A DNA stretch of 64,000 bases from Tepidicella baoligensis (GCF_013432195.1 NZ_JACCDB010000013.1:1-64000); one strand, 5' to 3'; positions 1-10,374 are shown, numbered from the stretch's first letter. Numbers and translations: made by a program. Notes: generated by a model not told the origin, from the letters alone.

Positions 1-17
1 GAAAAATTCTCAGGCTC

Positions 18-617
18 TCAGATGTTTTCCAGCCGGTCGGGCGGCGCGAGCCCGGCCGACTGCACCAGGGCTGGCAACAACGACTCCAGCGTAGGGGAGG
101 CGCGGATCAGGTCCATTTGCCATTCGCCCATGAAGCCAGCCTCGGTGGATTGCTTCAGGAAAGTGTGTAGGGTATCGTAGTAGCCGGCCACGTTGAGCAC
201 GCCAATCGGCTTGTCGTGGTAGCCGAGCTGGCGCCAGGTCCAGACCTCGAACAGCTCTTCGAAGGTGCCGATGCCACCCGGCAACGCCAGGAAAGCGTCG
301 GCCCGTTCGGCCATCATCTGCTTGCGCTGGTGCATGGTCTGCACCACATGGAGTTCGGTGCAGTCGCGTTTGGCGAATTCCTTGATCACCAGGCTTTCCG
401 GGATCACGCCGACCACCGTGCCGCCAGCGGCCAGCGTGGCATCGGCCACCAGGCCCATCAGCCCGTTGTTGCCGCCGCCATAGACCAGTTGGCCGTTGTG
501 GCGGCCGATCCAGTCGCCCACGGCGCAGGCCGCATCGGCAAAACGCAGGTCGGCACCAGGGCGTGAGCCGCAGTACACACACAGGGAGAAGGCTGGAACA
601 TGTGGTGGATTCGTCAT
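18..617 (-). CDS. LOG-family protein (cytokinin riboside 5'-monophosphate phosphoribohydrolase-like)
   Basis: A 199-residue soluble protein of the TIGR00730/LOG family. It carries both family signatures: a GGGNNGLMG nucleotide-binding loop in the N-terminal third and the PGGIGTFEEL motif in the middle. LOG enzymes release the base from nucleoside 5'-monophosphates; in bacteria the physiological substrate is often unclear and a general nucleotide-salvage or housecleaning role is possible. The length fits the family (about 180-200). The ATG is preceded on the minus strand by a GGGAGA ribosome-binding site about 8 nt away. The RDD-protein gene lies upstream on the same strand with a gap of about 29 nt, so the two may be co-transcribed. 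The family call is firm; the exact substrate is not. Confidence 0.9.
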   Translation of the reverse strand: MTNPPHVPAFSLCVYCGSRPGADLRFADAACAVGDWIGRHNGQLVYGGGNNGLMGLVADATLAAGGTVVGVIPESLVIKEFAKRDCTELHVVQTMHQRKQMMAERADAFLALPGGIGTFEELFEVWTWRQLGYHDKPIGVLNVAGYYDTLHTFLKQSTEAGFMGEWQMDLIRASPTLESLLPALVQSAGLAPPDRLENI

Positions 618-646
618 CCGCGCATTCTCCCATGCGACAGGCAGGG

Positions 647-1168
647 TCAGGCTTTCGCGGGCAGCGAACTGACGAGTCGTGTGCCGGCCCAGGCGTCATG
701 CCAGAACTGGCGTTGCGGGTGGAAGCGTGCCAGGATGGCCCAGATAGGTACCCAGCCCCCGAGCAGCACGGTGACTTCTATCGCAGGCAGGTCCCAGAGA
801 TGACCAGCGGCCAGCGGAGGCAGGAACCACATCCAGCACAGCAGATAGCGCAACAGCGCTCGCGCCTGTGTCAGCGCGCGCCCCTGGGTGTCCACCACGC
901 GGATGTGCCAGGTTTTCATGGCCAGCGTCTGCCCCTTGTGCCAGAACCAGACGAAGTAGATGCCGAATACCAGGAACAGAAAGGCTTGCAGTTCGTGGCG
1001 GTTGTCCAGGGCATGCCGGGTCTGCGTGAGGGTGCTGAACAGGTAGCCGGCGATGAACACCACCCCGAACATCAGCATGCCTTCGTACAGCCAGCAGGCC
1101 ATGCGGCGCCAGAGCGAAGGCGTGATCAGGGTGGTTTCAGGGGGCAGGGCAGGCGAGGTTTCGGTCAT
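647..1168 (-). CDS. RDD family membrane protein
   Basis: A 173-residue integral membrane protein. The N-terminal helix begins with the RDD-type [12 protein letters not shown] (the usual Asp is Glu here), followed by a second helix around [14 protein letters not shown] and the typical [15 protein letters not shown] segment; a third hydrophobic stretch near [14 protein letters not shown] follows. RDD proteins are small inner-membrane proteins; some have been linked to ion transport but most have no assigned function. I chose the ATG giving MTETS over a start 22 codons upstream because the extra residues are Arg/Pro-rich and unlike the family. It is transcribed away from ilvB and may share a transcript with the LOG-family gene downstream. 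Confidence 0.85.
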   Translation of the reverse strand: MTETSPALPPETTLITPSLWRRMACWLYEGMLMFGVVFIAGYLFSTLTQTRHALDNRHELQAFLFLVFGIYFVWFWHKGQTLAMKTWHIRVVDTQGRALTQARALLRYLLCWMWFLPPLAAGHLWDLPAIEVTVLLGGWVPIWAILARFHPQRQFWHDAWAGTRLVSSLPAKA

Positions 1169-1430
1169 GGCTGGCAATGGAGGCAGAGGCGAAATTGTCG
1201 CATTCCCGCGTCGGCGCCCCCGATCTGGTGGCAAAAACTGCGTGGCACTGCCACCATCCCTCCAATCCCGGTGTCATAATGGACAGTTACCAAAAAGTCA
1301 CAGGCAAACGGGTCAAGGTTGCGCGGGAAGTCCGCCATGGCTTTGGCCTCAAGTCCCAAGGCGGCCTCACAAGGGCTGGTTCGAGGGGCACCCAAGGTTT
1401 TTCGTCAGAGAAATTCTCGAAAGGTTCATC
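1169..1430. promoter_or_regulatory. Divergent promoter region between the RDD gene and ilvB
   Basis: About 260 bp without a supported gene. A CATAAT hexamer at 1275-1280 could be a -10 box for ilvB, but no good -35 is placed correctly. I looked for a leader peptide rich in Leu/Ile/Val and a terminator hairpin with a T-run, as expected of an ilv attenuator, and found neither convincingly. Confidence 0.3.
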
Positions 1431-3212
1431 ATGGAAATCAACAAGGCCGAAATGGCCCAAGCCGCGGCCGCTGTCGGCCAACACCCCGCTACCGAAGAAC
1501 TCATGGGCGCCGAGATCCTGGTGCGTGCCTTGCAGGCCGAAGGTGTCCGCTACATCTGGGGATACCCGGGCGGCGCGGTGCTCTACATCTACGACGCGCT
1601 CTACAAGCAGGAGACCATTCAGCACGTGCTGGTGCGCCACGAACAAGCGGCCGTGCACGCGGCCGACGGCTACGCGCGTGCCACCGGCGAGGTGGGCGTG
1701 GCCCTTGTGACATCCGGTCCGGGCCTGACCAACGCCGTCACCGGGATCGCCACCGCGTACATGGACAGCATCCCGATGGTGATCATCTCCGGCCAGGTGC
1801 CGACGGCCGCCATCGGTCTGGACGCTTTCCAGGAATGCGACACCGTTGGCATCACCCGCCCCATTGTCAAGCACAACTTCCTGGTCAAGGACGTGCACGA
1901 TCTGGCCGAGACGATGAAAAAGGCCTTCCACATCGCCCGCAGTGGCCGGCCCGGCCCGGTGGTGGTCGATATCCCGAAAGACGTCTCCTTCAAGCGCATT
2001 CCTTATACCGGCTACCCCGAGACGGTGACCATGCGTTCCTACAACCCGGTGCGCAAGGGCCATGGCGGGCAGATTCGCAAGGCCCTGCAATTGCTAATGT
2101 CGGCCAAGCGGCCTTACATCTACACCGGCGGTGGCGTGCTGCTGGGCAACGCCGTGCAGGAGCTGCGCACCCTGGTGGACATGCTGGGCTACCCGGTCAC
2201 CAACACGCTCATGGGCCTGGGTGCCTACCCGGCCACCGACCGCAAGTTCCTGGGCATGCTGGGCATGCACGGCACCATCGAAGCCAACAACGCCATGCAG
2301 AATTGCGACGTGCTGCTGGCCGTGGGCGCCCGCTTCGACGACCGCGTGATCGGCAACCCCAGGCACTTCGCGCAGAACGAGCGCAAGATCATCCACATCG
2401 ACATCGACCCGTCCAGCATTTCCAAGCGGGTCAAGGTGGATGTGCCCATCGTCGGTGACGTGAAGGACGTGCTGACCGAGCTGATCTCCATGATCAAGGA
2501 AAGCCAGCAAAAGCCCGACGCCCAGGCGCTGGCCCACTGGTGGGAAACCATCGAAGGCTGGCGGTCGCGCGACTGCCTCAAGTACGACCGCCACAACACC
2601 GAGGTCATCAAGCCGCAGATGGTGATCGAGACCCTGTGGAACATGACCAAGGACGTCGATGCCTACATCACATCCGACGTCGGCCAGCACCAGATGTGGG
2701 CGGCCCAGTACTACAAGTTCACTGAACCGCGTCGCTGGATCAATTCCGGCGGCCTGGGTACCATGGGCGTGGGCATTCCCTACGCCATGGGCATCAAGCT
2801 GGCCAAGCCCGAAAGCGAGGTGTACTGCGTCACCGGCGAAGGTTCCGTGCAGATGTGCATCCAGGAGCTCTCCACCTGCCTGCAGTACAACACGCCCATC
2901 AAGATCCTGTCGCTCAACAACCGCTACCTGGGCATGGTGCGCCAGTGGCAGGAGATCGAATACTCCGGCCGTTACAGCCATTCCTACATGGACGCGTTGC
3001 CCAACTTCGTGAAGCTGGCGGAGGCGTATGGCCACGTCGGCATGCTGATCGAGCGTCCACAAGACGTCGAGCCGGCGCTGCGCGAGGCCCGCAAGCTCAA
3101 GGACCGTACCGTGTTCCTGGACTTCCGCACCGATCCCACCGAGAACGTGTTCCCGATGGTGCAGGCCGGCAAAGGCATCACGGAGATGCTTCTCGGTTCA
3201 GAAGATCTTTGA
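1431..3212 (+). CDS. ilvB: Acetolactate synthase, large catalytic subunit
   Basis: A 593-residue ThDP-dependent enzyme that condenses two pyruvates to acetolactate, or pyruvate with 2-oxobutyrate, the first common step of valine, leucine and isoleucine synthesis. The N-terminal ThDP domain holds the catalytic glutamate in [16 protein letters not shown]; the central domain carries the FAD/CoA-like fold; the C-terminal domain carries the cofactor-binding GEGSVQM and the [12 protein letters not shown] segment. The length matches the family. The start chosen ([10 protein letters not shown]) gives the usual N-terminus; an in-frame upstream extension of 126 codons reads through the divergent promoter region and was dropped. 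ilvH, the regulatory subunit, follows after 121 bp and ilvC after that, so this is an ilvBHC operon. The symbol ilvI would be equally valid. Confidence 0.97.
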   Translation: MEINKAEMAQAAAAVGQHPATEELMGAEILVRALQAEGVRYIWGYPGGAVLYIYDALYKQETIQHVLVRHEQAAVHAADGYARATGEVGVALVTSGPGLTNAVTGIATAYMDSIPMVIISGQVPTAAIGLDAFQECDTVGITRPIVKHNFLVKDVHDLAETMKKAFHIARSGRPGPVVVDIPKDVSFKRIPYTGYPETVTMRSYNPVRKGHGGQIRKALQLLMSAKRPYIYTGGGVLLGNAVQELRTLVDMLGYPVTNTLMGLGAYPATDRKFLGMLGMHGTIEANNAMQNCDVLLAVGARFDDRVIGNPRHFAQNERKIIHIDIDPSSISKRVKVDVPIVGDVKDVLTELISMIKESQQKPDAQALAHWWETIEGWRSRDCLKYDRHNTEVIKPQMVIETLWNMTKDVDAYITSDVGQHQMWAAQYYKFTEPRRWINSGGLGTMGVGIPYAMGIKLAKPESEVYCVTGEGSVQMCIQELSTCLQYNTPIKILSLNNRYLGMVRQWQEIEYSGRYSHSYMDALPNFVKLAEAYGHVGMLIERPQDVEPALREARKLKDRTVFLDFRTDPTENVFPMVQAGKGITEMLLGSEDL

Positions 3213-3333
3213 GCTCACCTTTCAGCGGCCCGGCTGCGGCCAACACGCCGGGTCATCCCCAGACGAATCTATTTGCTGCCAAGCCCGCCACTTACCGGTG
3301 ATGGGGGAGGGCGGTGGAAAAGAGGAATCGAAC

Positions 3334-3825
3334 ATGAAACACATCATTGCCGTTCTGCTCGAGAACGAAGCGGGCGCCCTGTCGCGCGTGGTCGGCTTGT
3401 TCTCGGCTCGTGGTTACAACATCGAGTCGCTGACCGTCGCGCCGACGGAAGACCCGTCGCTGTCGCGCATGACCATCCAGACCACCGGCTCCGACGACGT
3501 CATCGAGCAGATCACCAAGCACCTGAACCGCCTCATCGAGGTGGTCAAGGTGGTGGACCTGACCGAAGGCGCCTACACCGAGCGCGAGCTCATGATGGTC
3601 AAGGTCCGTGCGGTGGGCAAAGAGCGCGAGGAGATGAAGCGCATGGCCGACATTTTCCGTGGCCGCATCATCGACGTGACCGAAAAGAGCTACACCATCG
3701 AGCTGACCGGCGACCAGGCCAAGAACGATGCCTTCCTGGAAGCGATCGATCGTGGCGCTATCCTGGAGACCGTGCGCACTGGGCCGAGCGGTATCGGGCG
3801 TGGCGAGCGCATCCTGCGCGTTTAA
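3334..3825 (+). CDS. ilvH: Acetolactate synthase, small regulatory subunit
   Basis: A 163-residue protein. It opens with the ACT domain (HIIAVLLENEAGALSRVVGL, then GYNIESLTV) that binds valine for feedback inhibition and activates the large subunit; the C-terminal half matches the ALS small-subunit C domain (RTGPSGIGRGE near the end). The ATG at 3334 was preferred to an upstream in-frame ATG because it has the AGAGGA ribosome-binding site 6-7 nt before it and gives the standard start MKHIIAVL. It lies between ilvB and ilvC on the same strand. Confidence 0.96.
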   Translation: MKHIIAVLLENEAGALSRVVGLFSARGYNIESLTVAPTEDPSLSRMTIQTTGSDDVIEQITKHLNRLIEVVKVVDLTEGAYTERELMMVKVRAVGKEREEMKRMADIFRGRIIDVTEKSYTIELTGDQAKNDAFLEAIDRGAILETVRTGPSGIGRGERILRV

Positions 3826-3841
3826 AATTCCAGGTTTTTCG

Positions 3842-4949
<1,108 letters not shown>

Positions 4950-6926
4950 TCACGGCAAGGGGTTGAATTCAATGAGGGCTGCCCCCTTGGCGACGGTGTC
5001 ACCGATGGCCACGGGCAGCGCCTTGACTTCACCATCTCGCGGCGCGTACAGGGTGTGGAACAGCTTCATGGCTTCCAAAACAGCCACAGGTTCGCCCGTT
5101 TGCACCCATTGGCCTACCCCCACAAGGATCTGCGACAACACGCCAGGCATGTCTGCGCGCACCACATCGTCAGACGAATGGGTGCTCACACTCTTTGCGG
5201 GGCGTGCGACTGCGGGCGTGACATGGACCGTGCTCGACCACCCGTCAGACCAGATCCGCACTGCATGGCCTTCCACTGTGCAGTGAAATGACCGGTTTTC
5301 CGGCGTTCGCCACAGTCCAGGCGCTGTGCGCCTGAGATGCCAAGCTTCTTCGTTGAAGACGCTGGTTGCCCCTTGCGCATCCAGTTGCAGTACCAGTTCG
5401 TGTTCTCCGGTGTGGTCTGTGGCCAGCACCCGGCACCGGCCCGTGCCGCCGGCTGCGGCGGTGACGCGCCAACCCACCAGGGCTTGCATGGGCGTATGGG
5501 CGGGTTCCAGATGGGCATGTAACCACTCTGCGCAAGCAATCCTACGGGCCATGGCCAATGCACCCGATGTGTCTTTCCAGCCATTGGGCCAGATTGCAGG
5601 CAGGAAGTTGGTGGTCAGGACTTCATGGAACGCAGGCGTTTGCAAGATGTCCTGCAACATGGCTTGGGTGGTTTGCAGTCCCTCGATACGGAGTTTGCGC
5701 AGCCCGTCCAGCAAGCGCAGGCGTGCGACTTCACGGGTGGCACCGTGGCCAATCACTTTGGCCACCATGGAGTCGTAGTGGGGTGTCACCTCGCTCGCGC
5801 CATCAATCCCGCTGTCGATACGCACGCCTTCGCTTGCGAGGGCCTCGTAGTCACGCACTGGGCCGAATGAGGGCGCAAATCGGTCTTCTGGCGATTCGGC
5901 ATTCACACGCGCCTCGATCGCCCAGCCACGTTGATGCAGGTCTGCCTGAGTAAAGGCAAGAGGCTCACCAGCAGCCACGCGTATCTGCCATTCGACCAGG
6001 TCCAAGCCGGTGGTGATTTCGGTGACCGGGTGCTCGACTTGGAGCCGAGTATTCATTTCCAGGAAGTAGGGCTCGTCGTTGCGGTCGGCATCCAGAACGA
6101 ATTCAACCGTTCCGGCAGAGTCGTAGGCGATCTGTTTACCCAGTGTCAAGGCCGCACTGAACAGTCTGGCTTTGACGGATGCATCCAACCTGTGCGCAGG
6201 CGCTTCCTCGATCAGCTTCTGGTAGCTGCGCTGTATGGAGCATTCGCGCTCGAACAGGTGAACCAGGCCACCATGCCGGTCTCCCAGCAACTGAACCTCC
6301 ACGTGGCGTGGCCGTACGATGAACCGCTCCAGCAACACCTTGTCGTCACCGAAAGCCGCGAACGCTTCGGCTTGAGCCATCGACAACTGGTCTTTCAGAT
6401 CTTCCAGTTGCTCCACGCGGCGCATCCCTTTGCCGCCACCGCCGGCACTGGCTTTGATGAGCAAGGGAAAACCGATGCGGATGGCCTCCTCACTCAGCCG
6501 CTCTATCGATTGGTCATCACCGTCGTATCCGGGGACACAGGGCACCCCGGCCCGTCTGGCGATGCGCTTGCTTTCTATTTTCGAACCCATGGCCGCCATC
6601 GCCCGCTTGTGGGGGCCGACGAATACGATGCCTGCGGCCTCGCACGCTTCCACCAATTCCAGACGTTCGGACAAAAAGCCATAGCCAGGGTGTATCGCTT
6701 GCACCTCCCGTTCTCGAGCGGCTTGGATCACGGCAGCAGCGTTCAGGTACGACTGACTGGCTTTGGCCGGACCGATGCAGACCGCTTCGTCTGCTTCGCG
6801 AACATGCCTAGCGTTGGTATCGGCTTCGGAATACACCGCCACGGTCAGGATGCCCAGGCGACGGCAGGTACGGATGACGCGGCAGGCGATTTCGCCGCGA
6901 TTGGCAATGAGCAGTCGTGTGAACAT
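4950..6926 (-). CDS. Acyl-CoA carboxylase, biotin carboxylase/biotin carrier subunit (MccA/AtuF-like)
   Basis: A 658-residue fused subunit. The biotin carboxylase part starts with RLLIANRGEIACRVIR, contains the ATP-grasp glycine loop KASAGGGGKGM and the HPGYGFLSE and FLEMNTRLQVEHPVTE signatures; the C-terminal biotinyl domain has VLEAMKLFH with the biotinylated lysine at about residue 621. It carboxylates its own biotin with bicarbonate and ATP and works with the carboxyltransferase encoded 2 nt upstream. Domain layout and size fit 3-methylcrotonyl-CoA or geranyl-CoA carboxylase alpha subunits; I cannot separate the two from sequence alone. The coding sequence is visibly less GC-rich than ilvC or leuA. 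Confidence 0.92.
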   Translation of the reverse strand: MFTRLLIANRGEIACRVIRTCRRLGILTVAVYSEADTNARHVREADEAVCIGPAKASQSYLNAAAVIQAAREREVQAIHPGYGFLSERLELVEACEAAGIVFVGPHKRAMAAMGSKIESKRIARRAGVPCVPGYDGDDQSIERLSEEAIRIGFPLLIKASAGGGGKGMRRVEQLEDLKDQLSMAQAEAFAAFGDDKVLLERFIVRPRHVEVQLLGDRHGGLVHLFERECSIQRSYQKLIEEAPAHRLDASVKARLFSAALTLGKQIAYDSAGTVEFVLDADRNDEPYFLEMNTRLQVEHPVTEITTGLDLVEWQIRVAAGEPLAFTQADLHQRGWAIEARVNAESPEDRFAPSFGPVRDYEALASEGVRIDSGIDGASEVTPHYDSMVAKVIGHGATREVARLRLLDGLRKLRIEGLQTTQAMLQDILQTPAFHEVLTTNFLPAIWPNGWKDTSGALAMARRIACAEWLHAHLEPAHTPMQALVGWRVTAAAGGTGRCRVLATDHTGEHELVLQLDAQGATSVFNEEAWHLRRTAPGLWRTPENRSFHCTVEGHAVRIWSDGWSSTVHVTPAVARPAKSVSTHSSDDVVRADMPGVLSQILVGVGQWVQTGEPVAVLEAMKLFHTLYAPRDGEVKALPVAIGDTVAKGAALIEFNPLP

Positions 6927-6928
6927 GG

Positions 6929-8503
6929 TTACATGCGGTAAACGGGGCTTTGACCCTGAAACCGAGGCGTGCTTTCGTCAGCGAGTTGAAGACAGATACC
7001 CAGCACGTCACGCGTTTGCGTGGGCTCAATGATCCCGTCGTCCCACAGCCGGGCGGTTGCGTAATACGGATCGCTTTGTTCTTCGAACTGGCGCTTCGTT
7101 TCTGCCTGGAGGGCGCGAATCTCCTCTTCATCGGCAGGACCTTTGAGTGACGCTCGGCGCAGTTCGCTAAGCACCGTGCTGGCGACTTCCGGGCTCATGG
7201 TGGCGATCCGGCTGTTGGGCCATGAAAAGAGAAAACGTGGGCCAAAACCGCGTCCGCACATGCCGTAGTTGCCAGCCCCGTAGCTGCCGCCGATCAGCAC
7301 CGTGAACCGTGGTACACGTGCCGTGGCCACCGCGTAGACCAGCTTCGCTGAATGTTTGGCAATGCCCCCGCGCTCGGCTTCGGTACCCACCATGAAGCCT
7401 GTGATGTTCTGCAGAAACAGCAACGGGATGCGCCGCTGATTGCACAGCTCGATGAAGTGAGCCCCCTTCAGTGACGATTCGGAAAACAGCACGCCATTGT
7501 TGGCCAGGATGCCCACAGGATAGCCATGGATGTGCGCCGTGGCACAGACCAGCGTTTCGCCGTATTCAGGCTTGAACTCCTGAAGCGCACTGCCGTCCAC
7601 CATCCGCAAGAGCACCTCTTTGACATCGAACGGGCGGCGCAGGTCCATCCCCACGATGCCGGGGATTTCACCCGGATCAAACTTGGGAGGGATGGATGGA
7701 CGTCGCGCAGCCGTACCTTCAGGTCGCCAGTTGAGACCTGCCACGATGTCGCGCAGACGCTGCAGGGCTTCGGCTTCGTTCATGGCCAGGTAATCGGTTA
7801 CACCCGACACGCGTGCATGCATGCTGGCGCCGCCCAGTGTCTCTGCGTCCACCACTTCGGAAATGGCAGCCTTCACGATAGGCGGGCCGCCCAAGTGAAT
7901 CCGTCCGGTGCCGTTGACCATGACCGATTCATCTGACAAGGCGGGAATATAAGCACCACCCGCCGTGCAACCACCGAAGACCGCAGACAACTGAGGGAGA
8001 CCCTCGGCGCTCATCCGGCACTGGTGATAGAAGCTGGTTCCAAAATGACCATAGTCCGGGAAAACGCGATCCTGCTGCGGCAGAAAAGCCCCACCACAGT
8101 CCACCAGGTACAGACAGGGCAGGCGGTTTTCCCATGCGATTTCCTGGGCTCTCACATGTTTGCGTGTCGTTTCGGGAAAGAAGCTGCCGCCCTTGACGGT
8201 TGCGTCGTTGGCGATGATCATGCAATTGACGCCGCTGACCCGGCCGATGCCCGTCACGATGCCTGCTGCGGGAACTTCGCCGTTGTGCATGCCCCAGCCC
8301 GCCAGGGGGGACAATTCCATGAACGGGCTGCCAGGGTCGAGCAATAGGTCAATGCGCTCCCGAACGGGAATCTTGCCTCGCTCTTGGTGTCGCGCACGAA
8401 GTTTGTCTCCACCCCCTGCAACGGCCCATTGAAGGCGTTCACGCAGTGTTTGCAGCGCTTTTTCATAGCTTTGCTGTCTGCTGTCGGAATCGTTGTCCAT
8501 CAT
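6929..8503 (-). CDS. Acyl-CoA carboxylase, carboxyltransferase subunit (MccB/AtuC-like)
   Basis: A 524-residue carboxyltransferase with the two crotonase-like halves of the family. The N-terminal half has VDCGGAFLPQQD, GGCTAGGAYIPAL and LGGPPIVKAA; the C-terminal half has QNITGFMVG, GGSYGAGNYGMCGR and WPNSRIATMSPE. It moves the carboxyl group from biotin to an enoyl-CoA. The order beta then alpha, separated by 2 nt, indicates one transcript. A GTG codon 10 codons upstream is possible, but the ATG used here has an AGGA site close by; the next codon is also ATG. The family resembles methylcrotonyl-CoA and geranyl-CoA carboxylase; the substrate is unresolved. Confidence 0.92.
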   Translation of the reverse strand: MMDNDSDSRQQSYEKALQTLRERLQWAVAGGGDKLRARHQERGKIPVRERIDLLLDPGSPFMELSPLAGWGMHNGEVPAAGIVTGIGRVSGVNCMIIANDATVKGGSFFPETTRKHVRAQEIAWENRLPCLYLVDCGGAFLPQQDRVFPDYGHFGTSFYHQCRMSAEGLPQLSAVFGGCTAGGAYIPALSDESVMVNGTGRIHLGGPPIVKAAISEVVDAETLGGASMHARVSGVTDYLAMNEAEALQRLRDIVAGLNWRPEGTAARRPSIPPKFDPGEIPGIVGMDLRRPFDVKEVLLRMVDGSALQEFKPEYGETLVCATAHIHGYPVGILANNGVLFSESSLKGAHFIELCNQRRIPLLFLQNITGFMVGTEAERGGIAKHSAKLVYAVATARVPRFTVLIGGSYGAGNYGMCGRGFGPRFLFSWPNSRIATMSPEVASTVLSELRRASLKGPADEEEIRALQAETKRQFEEQSDPYYATARLWDDGIIEPTQTRDVLGICLQLADESTPRFQGQSPVYRM

Positions 8504-8534
8504 GGTTCCTGTCTGGTAGGGGGTGCGGCACACC

Positions 8535-9164
8535 TCACCGGGCGGGCGTGTGACGGCCCAGTCCGCAAAGCAGCAATGCCGTGAGTTCTTCTGCGATCGC
8601 TTGCAGCGCCGCTGCCCCCCCTTTGAACCAGTCCAACGTACCGTTCAGAGCGGCGATCAGAAACAGGCGTGCCAGTTGATGATCGCGCCGGGTATCCAGC
8701 TCGCCTTGCTGGGCACAGCGCTGGAACAGCGATGCCCAATACCGTTCATACGCGTCGCGCTCGGGCAGGTGCGCCTCGCGGACATGTGCCGGGACTTGCC
8801 CGAAGATGCGAATGTTTGCCGAGGTGTAGTCCTGTAACTGATGCAACGCCCTCAAATGGGCGTGAACCGCCGTCAGCAGCAGCGTTGGGGCATCCACGTC
8901 GTCTGGCAAGGCCATCACACAGCGCTTGACCTCGTCAGCGACGCGCTCGACCCCGATGCGCAGCACCTCGCCCACGATGGCGTCCTTGGAGGCGAAGTGG
9001 TGATACAGGCTTGCAGCCTTCATCCCGGCTTCGGCCGCGATGTCACGCAAAGAAATGCTCGCATAACCCTCTTCACGAAAGAGGCGTGCGGCCGTGTCCA
9101 GCACCAATTGCCGCCCTTCGGTCGAGGGTGCCTTCGGGGAGGTATTTTTTTTACGCTCGATCAT
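8535..9164 (-). CDS. TetR-family transcriptional regulator
   Basis: A 209-residue regulator. The N-terminal helix-turn-helix is typical of TetR: TAARLFREEGYASISLRDIAA followed by GMKAASLYHHFASKDAI. The remainder is a helical ligand-binding and dimerisation domain. It is the first gene of the carboxylase transcript (31 nt before the beta-subunit start) and is divergent from the acyl-CoA dehydrogenase gene, with only 40 bp between the start codons. That gap contains a palindrome suited to a TetR dimer, so it probably represses itself, the carboxylase genes and the dehydrogenase, and is probably released by an acyl-CoA from the pathway. The family call is firm; ligand and targets are inferred from context. 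Confidence 0.9.
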   Translation of the reverse strand: MIERKKNTSPKAPSTEGRQLVLDTAARLFREEGYASISLRDIAAEAGMKAASLYHHFASKDAIVGEVLRIGVERVADEVKRCVMALPDDVDAPTLLLTAVHAHLRALHQLQDYTSANIRIFGQVPAHVREAHLPERDAYERYWASLFQRCAQQGELDTRRDHQLARLFLIAALNGTLDWFKGGAAALQAIAEELTALLLCGLGRHTPAR

Positions 9165-9178
9165 GGCTTATAGTCTAG

Positions 9179-9192
9179 CTAACAATCGTTAG
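9179..9192. promoter_or_regulatory. Putative TetR operator (palindrome CTAAC-N4-GTTAG)
   Basis: CTAAC at 9179-9183 and GTTAG at 9188-9192 form a perfect inverted repeat with a 4-nt centre, in the 40-bp gap between the TetR gene and the divergent acyl-CoA dehydrogenase gene. The right arm overlaps the AGGA (9191-9194) that is the only ribosome-binding site candidate for the dehydrogenase. Confidence 0.6.
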
Positions 9193-9204
9193 GATACTGC
9201 AGCC

Positions 9205-10374
9205 ATGAACACACCGCATGTCAACGCATCGGCCCACTCACCGTTCTTCACAGAAGAGCACGACATGCTGCGAAAGTCTGTTCGCCGCTTTGTGCAGGAG
9301 CGGGTGGAGCCTTTTGCGCCGCAATGGGAAGAGCAGGGTTTCGTGCCGAGAGAGGTGCTCAAGCAGATGGGGGAACTGGGCTTTTTGGGCATCAGATACC
9401 CCGTGCGTTACGGCGGCAGCGAACTCGATACGCTGGCCACGGTGGTATTGGCCGAAGAGCTTGGGAGGTCCACCTTCGGCGGTTTTGCCGTGACCGTTCT
9501 GGTCCACACAGACATGGCAAGCCCCCATCTTCATCATGCAGGCTCGCCCGAACAGCTTGAGCGTTACATGCCTGACATCATTGCCGGCCGCAAGATTGCT
9601 GCGGTGGCCATGACGGAGGCCGATGCCGGCTCAGACTTGCAGAGCATGAGAACAGTTGCCCGGCGCGATGCCGGCGGCTGGGTGCTCAATGGCAGCAAGA
9701 TGTTCATCACGAACGGGGTGCATGGCGACGTTTACTTCGTCGCGGCAAAAACCGGTGATGCAGGCCGGGGACGCGACATCTCCATGTTCATTGTCGAAAA
9801 AGGCACTCCGGGTTTCCGGGTGGCAAGGCCGCTCAAGAAACACGGTTGGCTGTCGAGTGACACCGCAGAGTTGGTATTTCAAGATTGCCGACTGCCAGAA
9901 GATGCGCTGCTGGGCCAGGAACACAAAGGCTTTTATGCCCTGATGAAAAACCTGCAGAACGAACGGATCGTGCTGGGAGCGCAGGCCATGGGGGAGGCGT
10001 CCCGTGCGATTGAACTCGCCATCGAATGGACGACGCAGCGCCAGGCTTTTGGTGCCCCCCTGTGGGACAAACAAGCCATCCGTCACCGACTGGCCTGGCG
10101 CGCTTCTCAGGTGGAGGCCGTCCAAAACCTGATTTACGCGACGGCCTGGCGAGACGCGCGCGGGCAGCAAGTGACCAAGGAGGTGTCCATGATCAAGGCG
10201 TTGGCCGGGACTTTGGTCAATCAAGTCATGTACGATTGCCTCCAATTCCATGGCGGCATGGGGTTCATTCGAGAAACCGCCATCGAGCGCATGGCCCGGG
10301 ACGCCCGTGTTCAGTCGATTGGGGGCGGTGCCACCGAGGTGATGCTCGACGAGGTCGCCAAACGGCTCGCTTGA
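9205..10374 (+). CDS. Acyl-CoA dehydrogenase, LCAD/IVD-type catalytic base
   Basis: A 389-residue FAD-dependent dehydrogenase introducing an alpha-beta double bond into an acyl-CoA. The family motifs MTEADAGSDL (residues 136-145) and the C-terminal FHGGMGFIRETAIER segment are present. In medium-chain enzymes the catalytic glutamate sits in IYEGT; here that position is Gly374 (SIGGGATEV), while Glu253 in LQNERIVLG lies where isovaleryl-CoA and long-chain dehydrogenases have their base. That suggests a branched or long substrate. Divergence from the TetR-carboxylase genes suggests it supplies the enoyl-CoA that the carboxylase uses, as in leucine (isovaleryl-CoA) or acyclic terpene (citronellyl-CoA) degradation. 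The substrate is inferred, not shown. Confidence 0.9.
   Translation: MNTPHVNASAHSPFFTEEHDMLRKSVRRFVQERVEPFAPQWEEQGFVPREVLKQMGELGFLGIRYPVRYGGSELDTLATVVLAEELGRSTFGGFAVTVLVHTDMASPHLHHAGSPEQLERYMPDIIAGRKIAAVAMTEADAGSDLQSMRTVARRDAGGWVLNGSKMFITNGVHGDVYFVAAKTGDAGRGRDISMFIVEKGTPGFRVARPLKKHGWLSSDTAELVFQDCRLPEDALLGQEHKGFYALMKNLQNERIVLGAQAMGEASRAIELAIEWTTQRQAFGAPLWDKQAIRHRLAWRASQVEAVQNLIYATAWRDARGQQVTKEVSMIKALAGTLVNQVMYDCLQFHGGMGFIRETAIERMARDARVQSIGGGATEVMLDEVAKRLA

Noticed and set aside
1169-1430. Possible ilvB attenuator leader
   Set aside because: I found no short frame with a run of Val, Leu or Ile codons and no hairpin with a T-run.
6929-8503. Assignment of the carboxylase as geranyl-CoA carboxylase (atu cluster)
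   Set aside because: The TetR gene and long-chain-type dehydrogenase suggest it, but atuA, B, E, G and H counterparts are absent and the substrate-determining residues could not be aligned reliably by eye.
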